Of a stretch of 64,000 nucleotides of DNA, positions 26,057 through 38,400 are shown piece by piece. The position numbers and the translations under genes were made by a program. The notes under the pieces are model-generated. The model ran no database searches, was not told where the DNA came from, and saw only the letters and a list, made by a program, of their open reading frames with translations. The stretch comes from Acheta domesticus (lineage: Eukaryota > Arthropoda > Insecta > Orthoptera > Gryllidae). Every line of letters starts with the position of its first letter. Position 1 is the first letter of the stretch. The DNA lies in NCBI GenBank assembly GCA_031308135.1, contig JAHLJT010009436.1, positions 135,724,950 through 135,788,949 on the forward strand, written 5' to 3'.

Positions 26057-28860
26057 TTCCTCTAGATCACGACCATGTTCTCAGTCGACTAAATATAAAT
26101 CTACTCCATGTTGCAACCATCTATCTAAGGAGCAGATCTAGAGACTGTCGGTGCCTCTACAATACTTTGCGCAAAATCTGGGCTGTTCCAGATAAAGCAA
26201 TTTCTTTCACTTCCCAATTTTTGAGAAACCTGGGAGTGTAGCTACGTTGTTACACAAATGCGGAACAAATCCCAGAGCTCCGATGTCTGTCGGCCCGATC
26301 TATACTTTACACCCCACATTCGGCTGATCTCAATTTCCAAACCCTTGTATTTAAGACGTTTCTCTGCCTCCTTGTTTACGACCTTTCGATCGCAAGTAAT
26401 ACATTTAACTTAGAACTAACAAATAACTTCTTTACTTCAAGAAATTTTGATCGCTGATTGTGGTATGTAGCATTTCTGAAAGTTAGAAATGAGTCAATGA
26501 CTATACTGTTCCTGGCTATCGAAATAAACGCAGGTATCCACCTCGGGCGCTTCCTTTGAATTGGTTGGATTTGGATTATATTAGCATTATTTTTAATTCT
26601 TTCTAATACTTTACATGAAAGAAAAATTGAACTCACTGCATACCTTACACAATGAATTCAATGCCAGAAATATATTTTCGTTTAAAGTTTTGAATAAAAA
26701 ATCGATTGCATGAAACTATTTAATTTTTCGCACCAAATTTTTTCAGTTTTCAAATGAGTTTTACAACAAATTATCACTGATATGTGTTAATTCGGAGAGA
26801 AATTGAAGTGGTAAGAATAGTATTACATTACCAGTACTAAAGGCGAGAAGGTACGTCCTGTTTTGGCACCATTAGTTATTTGAAGAGGAAATCTTTACGC
26901 CTTTCTTTTTAACATGGGAATATTTCAATCACTTTCTGATTAAAATCAACATCTATTATGAGATTACTCTCTACTGATAGCGTTGCTATTGCAATAATCT
27001 GTCGTGTGATATGCTGCTCATTGGAAAAGTCTTTGTGTTTTAGAGTCGAAAAGCATCTCCCATCTTCAGATGTGGTCATTGGAAGTGTAGTTAGGATTTG
27101 TAATAGTGTGATAACTTCAGTGAATGTCTCACCCGCCGGTGGCGCTATCTAAAGAGCATTGCGATTCGAAAAACGCACGGGGGCTGTGTTGACGCGACGG
27201 GAGGCGCGGCCAGTATTAAATGCCGTGTAAGAGCTTAAGAGCGTGATATAGGTGCGCTGCCTGGATTGCAACGACACCAAAGAGGACGCTTGACAGGCGC
27301 TCTTTGATTCCAAACCCATTTCATTCTGATCGATAATTTCATCGACTATACTATTCTTTCATCGATACTGCTGCAACATCTCAAGTATTGAGCGGTATTA
27401 GATGTAAAATGTATATTCCTAACATGTTACAAGAATTTTTTCGATTATCTGGAATTTGTGCAATCGTGCATACTAAGCTTGAGCCTCTTCAATATTTCGA
27501 GATGACGTATTTTTACGATATTCCACTTCGCTTTAGTAGCATTCAAAATATACTGATAATTTTTAATTATTTTTGCGTTCCCTACGACTTTCGTTGTATT
27601 TTCGGAAGTACAGACATGGAAATCGTACGACACATTATGATATTTTGAAATGAAGTGAAAAGTTCTTTTGATTTTTTATTGGTTTTCTTTATTATGTATG
27701 TATTTCTGTAGGACATTTGCAGAAAACGAAAACGCGCACTACACAACAGTTTTTGTCGTTACAAAAATCACATTCAAGTCTTTCAACAAAACGACCCTGA
27801 GATTTTCCATTTACTTGTCGACAAATTTTTCATCCTGCTGAACTTCCTGATCATCGATGTAAATAATGAAAATTACTTTTTGTTTAAGGAGAGATAATTA
27901 AGACTCATCTGAGCATATTGTTGCGCCAGCATTGTTTGTATTTCTGTCTCCTCGGAAGAATTACGAGTAATTACTTGCGGCCAGTTGCGGCTCGTGCGGT
28001 TTCTGAAGAGGAGAAAATAAGTCAACTGAATAAACTATTTCAAATGAAATACAACAAATTAGACGTCACGCGTCAATTGGCGTTGGGTAAGAAGAGAGAA
28101 ATACATGTCAGTTCGGGTTTCCCGGCCCTCCTTCAGCCCATATTGTAAGATTTAGATCGGCCTGCTACTATGATCTCGTTTGACCCTTGCCTGCCGGAGT
28201 GTGATTTCTTACCGGTCATGACGCGTGAATCTGGTGCAGAATGAAGCCAATAGATGGCATTTCAAGAGAGGTCTTTAAGCACAGCCTCACTCATACTCTC
28301 TGCACAGCTTTAAAGTAATCGACAGTAATCTCCACCTTCTGCGCGTACGCAGTTAATTGTGCTTGCGCAGATGCTCAAAAGTGGAGAAATATTGGACCAA
28401 GAGAGCCTTTAAACACAGTAATGTACGACAATCGACAACAATGTCGAACTTCTGCGCTTTCTCTGGTTCTCAGTGTAAAGCGTAACTTGAACTGCGCCTA
28501 AGATTGATAATGCTGTGGATTGCTGTTATGCTACGCTGTGCTTTAATTCCCAAGTCCCCTAGTGGATTTTTGCACAGCATAGCGTGCAGCCATCGACACT
28601 GCAATGTCGATCTTCTACGCATATGCAGTTGCGCAAACGTGATGCGAAACTCGAATTTCGTAAGCGCAGTTCGATTTTCGTGTCGATTGCTATTACGTTT
28701 CGTCTTAAAACTCTCGATGTTGCAGTGACGTGGGTGATCTGCTCTGGCGCACCGATTTTTGCTCGTACCTAGCAGCACCAGATACTTCACGAACCACGTG
28801 ACCAAGGGCTCTTCGTTTGAAAAGCCAGGTCAGACCAAGTCACACACACATTACATGTAT

Positions 28861-28930
<70 letters not shown>

Positions 28931-31900
28931 CAAACGAGAAATGTTGAGAAACATTTTGAAAGGGACATAATGTGCCAGTTTTCAACGGTGACCAACCAAA
29001 AATACGAAGGTGGTGTTAAAATAAAAGGTGCAATATAAAAAGAAGCTTCATATACGTTTCAATGTCTATTAGTTGGTGTCTGGCTGCATTTAAAATTCCC
29101 GCTAATATTGTCATGCAAACTGGCACACGAAGCTCATTTGGTTAAAGCTGGATAGGCTGCGCAATAGCTCACCCATGTTTTTGCATCATGGTTCCTCCTC
29201 AGAGCGACTTGGATTGATTTAGGTTGTTTTCGTATAGCTTAAAAGCGCGCATAGCTTGAAGTTCGATCAACATAAATTTTTACTCTTATAGCTATAGCTA
29301 TCAACCCCAAAATGGTTTAATTTTCTCTCAAACTTCAAAATAGGTATTTTATTCAGAAATAATTACACCCAAAAGAATAAAATACACGAAAAGAACGTTC
29401 GTTCCTTCCCTCCCATGAGAAACCGGCCCCCTGTTCATGGCATCACTTAAGTCTAAACCAATCCTGCTCGGTTATACGACGAACATGGAGGGGTAGCATC
29501 TTAGTACGTGATCATTCATGTGTCATGAGATAATACCAAACGAAGATTTCAATAAAATAAATTAGGGGATTGCAGTGAACAGTGAGACAATTTTTTTTGC
29601 GCGCGAATCATCTTGTTAAAAAAAATTAAATCTTTGCACACAATTGTTCAAGGTTTATGAAGACATTTTTACAAATTTAAAACATTACAATTTCTTATCA
29701 ACTTACTGATGTACACATTTTTATTTTGTCGTATGTTTTTGTCTCAAAGTTCCACTCCCTGAGACAAAACATAATATTATAGAATGTGACGGAATTTATG
29801 CAATGTTTTATAAAATATTGCAAAAACCGAGCTCATATCGATATACACCCAGATATTCTAGGAGAAATTTTGACTTAAAGTATAATGAAATGATAGATTA
29901 TTTTGAAACATTGGTACCCGGAAGTGACAATAGGAGAGTTGCATAGAATATTCACAAAGGGTATATTCACATAGGGTTGCCGCATTGAACAGGGCAAGAA
30001 TTGGATGCAAATATTACGACGTAAATATTAAGACTTGACAATGTTCGAGGCAAGAATAAACAGTAAATATGGGACATTCGATATTCTAAATATAAAATAC
30101 TGTCTTGACTTTGGACGTGGGTGATTATAATTTTTTTTTAATTTGGGTAACGCCTTATGATGGAATGCAGGGAAATTGGACAATCAATAGTGACACGTTT
30201 TAGTACAGGTAGGCATCAGGACAGGATATGCGACTGTCGACAGATGGGTGTCAGCCAACAGCAAAATTAGACCACTTATAAGATTTATTTACATATTTTT
30301 AAAAACTGTTTTATCTTACCTATCTTATCTATTGGTGGTGATAGATGGCCAGCTGCCATCTATCACCACCAAAAGTACATTTTGTTTGTCATTTTCTTCA
30401 TTTTTCGATTTCCTATTGGTAGAACGAAAACATTAATTTGAGAATATTAATGAACACAAACACCTAGCCCTAAATGGCAATTTTCTTTTAAAAATTTTGT
30501 GCCGTTTTAAAGAAAATTGCGTTTTAGTGCTACTAAAAAGCGAAATTTGAAGCTTGTTTTCACAGAAAATTTTTGAGTTTTCAAAATACTTTATTTACAG
30601 TTATTTGAAGCACTTTCACTCACAAATATATTAATATTTACAAATTGCTGGTAATGTGAATATTAAAGATGTGAGAGTTCCTTTAAAAAAATTACATTTA
30701 TATAGTTTTTGGAAAAACAAAAATAAAACTCAAAATAAACTTTACGTCATATTAAAGAGTGTAGTTAGCACTATCCATTACAAAAGCTTGAAGAAAACGT
30801 TTGCAGCCATATATGAGAAAATGGTGTTTGAGCGTTTCTGAAAATGCGGAAGTTTGAGCTATTTTTCAAAGAAAACAGTTGTGTTTTCGAGAAACTTTAC
30901 TTGGCATTTTTTAAAGCACATGTACTCATTAATATATTAATGTCACCAAATCGTTGCTAATGTAAATATTAGCAAATTACATTTTTTCAATTTTTGAAAA
31001 AAACAAAAGAACAGAGCAATATGGCGTTTATGCCATCTCATAGAGTACATATAACACTATTCCTTCCAAAAGAAAAAAAAATTGGAGCCCTTTTTGAGAA
31101 AATCTTGTTTTTATCATTTTTTTAAATTGCTTATATTGTACGCAATATGGCGCGAAAAGGACTAAAGTTTCAAAAAAGTACAGAACCTTAAAGATAGAAC
31201 TCATTATGTGTAACAAATTTTATTTTCACAAAAAATCTCTATCTTTAATTTTCAAGTTGTAGGAAAATGCCGAATAAAATTCAAACTTTTGCAATTTTCG
31301 AAAATTCAGAGTTAACCATGAAAATCTGACGTACCTTTATGCCACTGTTGTAAGTGTATTTTAATATATTCTTACAATAAATTTAAAGAAAAAAATTGGA
31401 ACAGGTTTTGAGAAAATTTTGAAAATGTCCGAGGACTTCATGTAAAGTACCCCCAAAAATTAATGAATGTTTTTCAAACTTGCAGAGGACTTAGCGCAAA
31501 TAGACAGGGGTTTCTTCAATTTGGAAAAGCATCGTGCCCATAGTTTGGGCACTAGTGTTGTTCACGTACACCAGAGAGCCAGCTCCAAATTTTTCAAATA
31601 AAATTGACATTTAGGATGAGGTTTTACTGTTCTTTAATATTTTAAAATTAATATTTCCGTTACAATTAGCAAACTGAAACATTAAGAAAATGTCAAAAAA
31701 TGTACTTTGGGCGGCGATGATGCCAGCTGGCATGAGGAAGTGACAATTCCAAATAGCTAGCCTATACCCAAGGAAATAAAAAACTAAAACAGAAAAGTCT
31801 GTGCCATTCTGTAGCACTAGTAGTTACAGTTGACTCTGAATTTTCGAAAATTGCAAAAGGGCGGGCGGGCGGACTGGCTAATTGATTTAATAAATAGGTA

Positions 31901-32450
31901 CATTTGCAGTGAGGAAACCTAATACACAAACTACCATGTGTTGCCATAATTACTTCTCTCATTTCCTTTCTTGTTTTTGCTATTTTCACTGTGTACTCCC
32001 ATGTACATTGTTTAAAACTTGTATCCCGTATAGTTTTTTTTGATATGATAAAAATGTAGCAGCAGATTCCTACCCTCATGATTCATTCAAATACACTACA
32101 ACAATTTAATTTGGAAGCAAGGAATGAATATGATAGCTCAAAACCTAAAAATCAGAGTCTTTTGGTTTACTTTAAATAGATTTTTTTTTTTTTTCACAGA
32201 AATAAATTTAATGATATGCAAATCCTTTGTGTTTCAGAGTTCCTCTGCGAAATGCACGAAGAAAATCTGTTATGCCAAAATCTACTCCAGTCATTAAAGT
32301 AAATGATATTGAGTATTTAGATGTGCCAGATCATTCCCCTGGCAATTCCATTACCAGTATCAATAGTATTGCTAGTCTACTCAAAGAGAAGTTAGCTGTA
32401 AGTATCGTTTTGTACTATGATCTTTAAAAACAAAGTCCTGTAACTGTAAC

Positions 32451-32497
<47 letters not shown>

Positions 32498-35400
32498 TAA
32501 ACAATAATAACAAAACCAGCAACAATAATAATATCAATAATAATATTTATAATAATATTTATAATAATATTAATAATAATATTAATAATAATATTAATAA
32601 TAATATTAATAATAATATTTATAATAATATTTATAATAATATTAATAATAATTAATAATAATATTAATAATAAAAACAATAATAAATAGCAGCAGCAACA
32701 ACAACAACAACAACAAACAGTAGCCACCCAAGTTGTGGGGAGGGGTTGACAAATGTCACTCTATATTGTTAACGTTTTAAGTATTAACCCTAAGACAACA
32801 ATAAAAATACATTCTACATTCATAATAAATTAATTTTTTTTTATAAGGAAACATGAAGTTGTCTGGACACAATAGCTGTAGTTCCCCCAGGAAAAGTCCT
32901 GGGTGCATATTTGATAACAATAATATTTATTGAGTTGCATATATACAATTTCAGTCATTTATGTTGAGTCAAATATGAAGTATGTGGGGGGAGTAAATTT
33001 TCACATGTCTTCTTGAGTTCCAGACTCTTTTACTATATTTTAAATTAATTTTTATAAATTAATTCTTGGATGAAATAATAATAATAATAATAATAAAAAT
33101 GATAATGATAATAATAATAATAATAATAATAATAGTAATAATAATAATGATGATGATGATGATGACGATGATGATAATAATGATAATAATAATAATGTGC
33201 CTCAGACTTAAATTCTATAACGCAATAAAATAATACTTCAAATATTAAAACAAAATACATAAATGGGAACCAATTTGATCAATTAAGCTTTGCCAAATAT
33301 TGACTGTCATTATTAAATTTGACACACATTTGAATATTAGGAAACTTTTTTGTTTGCTTAGGTCTAAAAGGACCAGATACTTCGATTCAGAGAAAACAAA
33401 CAAACAAACAAACAAAACAAAGCCAAAAGAAAAGGAAGAAGAAAGAAAAAAGAAATTGAGGCTAAAATTTTTCCAAATTAATTGCAAGCAAACTATAATG
33501 ATAATTAGTGTCTTTTCTTTCTTTAGTAAATTATTAATTTTCTTTGGTAGTTATGAAATATTAGAAGAAATAGAAAATCATATTTGATTCCATTAAAGTA
33601 ATATTCAGAAAATGCATGTTAAATTTTCCATTTGTTTAAAATGTATTTTTTTGTCTTTTTCAGTTAACTCTGCCTGCAGTGGTTAAAAATCCTCCAAAGC
33701 GATCTAAAGAATACAAATTACATGCATTTGTTGGTCTTCTATTTCTATGTATAGTTTTTCTTGTAGGTTTTGCTTATGTATTTTATCATCAACAGGTTCT
33801 CCAAGTAAGTAGAGATTATATTACCAAAAATAGAAAGCATGAAACCATCATCTTAATTTGTCAAAACATGAATCAAATTATCTCAAACTTACTTAAAATT
33901 TTCTCAAAAAGAAGTAATACCTATGTAAATTTCAAGGAGAGATATTTATGGAATTAATTGCATCCTTTGTTCAAATAATGGTTTATTTTTTAACATTTGT
34001 TCAAAAAGATCCTTGTGATTCAATTATCTGTTATTTTTAAGGCAAAATTTCAGAAGCAATGTAAGAGTAATTACAGAAAGCCATAGAAAGTGGAAATTCA
34101 GTGCCATATGTCACAGTTGTATAATTTCAAAGACATATTACTTTACGTCACTGGAGATTGAAATAAAATAATATCATTTTTGAGAACTTTCTCAAATATT
34201 CCTTATTAACATCCATAATAATATTTTTTTTAACATACTCGTGTTTTCATTTTTGAATTCAATTAATTACACCTAAAGGGTGTTATCTAATTCTTAAAAT
34301 ACTTTTTGCTGTACATTCTCTGCTGTATTTTTTATAAACTTCCTTCAGCTTTAATTTTTAGAATGTAAAGTAATAAAATATCCATGAACAAAGAAATATG
34401 AAAAAGTTTAGAGCTTGTCATTATGGATTCTTCCATTACTCAGTTTGTTCTAAAGACCAAATTACAAACCTTTAACATTTCAGGGGTGAGAAGCCAAGTG
34501 CTACAAGTGACATTTTCACAGTTTTGAGAAATCACATGACCCAGTTAAAGTATTTTGTAAAAATCCCTTAAAAGAAATCCAAATTACTTATTTTATGGTT
34601 ATTTATAGAATCATCACCCATCATCATCTGTCTGTCAGTCAATCGTTCATTCATCCATCATTCATTCATCCATCCATCAATTGCCCATCCATCATCTGCT
34701 ACTCACACTCCGATTAACAACTTTGTTACTTGTGAGCACGTAAAAAAAAGTGCTGCCAATTTTTTTCAAATAATCCAGGAAAAAGTTGTATACACCAAGC
34801 ATAATTTATGATTAAAAATGGGTCAAATATTTATGACTAAATATCCTGCTAACTGCTAAAACAGTTTTTCCCCAGCTGACTACACTCAGAGACTGCTAAA
34901 TCTGGCAGGAATTCTGCATACCTGGCAATGTTGATGACAACCAGTGGCGGATTCTGGGAGGTGGGGGGTGTCATGGGGAGCCATTCCCCTCCCCAGGCCT
35001 AGAGTTTTTGTTTGTTCCCTTTTTTTCTTTTTTGGCAAAATTAATTTAAATATTTATTTTAGAATTATGTAGTTATTTCAAAAATAATATTGTATAGTAT
35101 CATGTACACTGTACAAAAATAATGTACAACAAATAACAATTTTTTAAATTTCATTATTTTTAGTCACATCAACAACTAAAGTTTATTAGTGTTTACATTA
35201 TTCATTACAAGTGTTTATACAAATATAATAACAATTTTGTTTATTATTTAACAAAAATCTGTTATGCCCCTCCCCCAATGATCGGCTGGATTCGCCCCTG
35301 ATGACAACCGAGATTCATAAATTTTAAGAATTCCGATTAAAGTACCTGGAATCAATGTAGCATGAAGTTTCCTTTTCAGTACTTGTAATTAAATCTTAAA

Positions 35401-38400
35401 TTAAATTATGACATTAAAATGTAAACATTGCTCATTTTGACCCATCACAAGTTATATAGCAGAAGGTTTTATCAACCTATTAATAAATTACTTCGCAAGT
35501 ATTTAATCATGTTCTTCAAAAACTCATAGAATAGAATTAAAAAAAGAAGAAAAATCGCCTGCAACAAAGGAGAGGTTCTTTAGACACAATTTTTGTCCAC
35601 AATTTTGCCACCGTATGCACATGGCTCCTGTGTTTATATGTATATTCACCCCTACCTGCTTGACATTATGGTAATGCATAGAAGCCATGGCAGATCCAGG
35701 GCGGGAGCCATGGGGATCATATCCTCCCCCCAGGACTATCATTTTTGTTTGTTTCATTCTTTTATTTGGTAACATTAATTTAAATATTTATTTATGTTAG
35801 AATTATGTAATTGTTTAAAAAATAATATTGTATAGTATCATATATACACCACAAAAATAGAACACAATATAATAACAAATGTTTATTATTTAACAAAAAG
35901 CCTTCAAAATGATTGGCTGGATCTGTTCCTGTATGGAAGATGGTGACATGGACGAATTAAATTATTATGAGTAACCCCTGCAAGACCTTTAACTTGCCTT
36001 TGTTCCTAACCAATTTGGAACTTGTCCTTACAGTCTTCCTCCTTTCACATCCTTAGACTTCATTTTAATATGTGTAATTAAACAATCTGAAAGGAATCAC
36101 GACTTGGAATCAAGAGATGTGTTGTAAGAATGCACAAGGATGCAGAGGCATATCTAGCTATTCAAGCGCCCATGGCAAGCATAAAATTTGCGCCCCTATC
36201 AGGATACTTCAAATTAGGGGTGTTGTTATTTGTTTTAACAGGTATACTCTAAATAGCGCCCCCTGAGTGTGGCGCCCATGGCACGTGCCATGTCTGCCGC
36301 ACTGTAGATATGTCACTGCAAGGATGTAATTTATTAAATCTAAGCTGTTGCATACTGTTAATTTCTTTGCCTTGACGTAATGGTTTTGTAAGGGTTGTTA
36401 GGAGATGAAGTTCGAGTAAAATTACTAATAATTTTTTTAATTGCCTTGAAATGATTTTGTCAGAGTATCAAACCAAAAAGACTTGACTATTGCTGCTTTC
36501 AACAGATAAAGAAGGAGAAACTAAAATATGCTCCTTATCTGGTAAAACCTGTGTGAGTCTGAGAAGAACAAGAAACTTGGAGCACAAGGGGTACTAGTGA
36601 TCCTTATGCCTAATGGCCTCTAAACAAAACAATTTCTTTAAGAAGTTTAATTTATTGCCCCTGAATTGCAGTACAGGATAGAGATGGAAGAATATCCCTT
36701 TGTCACCACTATCCATTCCTGAATTTAATGAACCATTCCTGAATCTAACTCTATTTTCTCCAAAATGTCACTTGTATCTCTTGGCTACTCACCACTCATT
36801 ATTTTAATATTTTTCTATTTTACTTCTTAGCTATGTTTGGTAGTTTATGTTATAATTATTACTGCTTTTTTTGAGTATATAAAAATAATGTTGTTACATA
36901 CATCTTGTATATTCTATTTATGTTATGGTCACAGTGATTTATCAGCGATTAAGTATAATTTTGAGTCATTATATATAATAACCATTTTAGGGTGTCAAAG
37001 TGTTGAATTACTCTCTTTGACTAACTTTGGTCAGATATTGTTTGTAATGTTTAGATGAAGTGATTAAGTCATCATCATTAATCACGTTGAGCAAAAACAC
37101 ACTTCGTAATGGCTGGATTAATTGCTTTCGTCTATCTCATACATATATACAGGATGAGTAATTTGAAATGAGGACTTATTGGAAAATTATATTTAACATA
37201 ATAGCCTACCTATTTAATTTTTGAAGCAGCTTTAATTCATAGTTTACTTATTCTTCTTTGAGTTTATTTAAACCTCATTGAATACATGTATTACAGTAAC
37301 GTTGAAGAATTTTGTTCACATTGTGTTAAAATTAATAGTTTATTTTTATTTTCAGAGAGCTTACTTTCCCAAAATACGCTTTAACAATAAGGATCGAGTG
37401 GTACGAATATACAATGAAAAGGATAATGAAGTTCTGGTTGGTTTTTTGGGTCAAGATTTGGGTCATGACACAGCGTTTGCTTGCCTTCCTCGTGATCAAA
37501 TCCAGGAGGCAGCTTGCATGGAATGGATGCACAAAGCAAGATTGTACATGAGCTACAAGGAATATGAAGGAAGGAAATGTTATAGAATTATTTGGAACAG
37601 TTTGTCTGAAGATGTAGCTCCTACTGATTGTTATGACTGGACATCAGATTATGGACATTGGTATGGAGGTGGACAAACACCTAATATGCAGTGGCCAGTT
37701 GAACGGGGAGAAATTAAAATGGCACCATTTATTACTGGTGACACCAGTAAACACCAGTGGGGAAATGTAGTGAAGCGATACTTTATAAATTCTAATGGTG
37801 TTGTATTATTTGTTGATCCTAGTACTCCATTGTATGTATCTATTAATGAAACATATTCTAAAAAGTTTTGTCTTCAAGCAAAACATGACAACTTCTCTTA
37901 CGTGTATCATAGACCTTTACCTATATTGAATTACACAATTTGTACCTCTGAAAACTTAACCTCATTGCACCAATCTCACATATCTGATCGCCCAGTTTCC
38001 ACTTTATCTCTTAAAGATCGGGAGATGATTGATAAACTAATGACTGAACCCATTTGGCATATAATTCCATCAAACAGCAGTGAATTGACTGAAAAAAATA
38101 TATTTAATTATAGTGAGGATGTTTTGAAATATAAATTTCTTAAACATGGACACATATTAATCAATGAATTTTGGCAGGAGAATATTGGCGATTTTGTGTT
38201 AGATAATAGTCGTTTCCCAAAAATGAATGATACAATTGACATTCTTCACAGACGTGGATTTCGAATAATATTTTCTATTCAGCCTTTCATTAGTACTGAA
38301 GCTGTTACATTTAAGGAAGCTGTGAGAAATGAATTGCTTGTGAGTCAACGAGGGCCAGATCACTACATTCCCTCTCTTACACGGTACAAAAGTGTCCTAA

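Noticed and set aside
32392..33260. Poly-Tyr/poly-Ile frames
   Set aside because: Translation of AAT/ATT microsatellites.
37278..37355. Upstream extension of the large GH31 frame to an earlier ATG
   Set aside because: The stretch is intron: a strong TTTTATTTTCAG acceptor at 37355 joins in phase to the membrane-segment exon.
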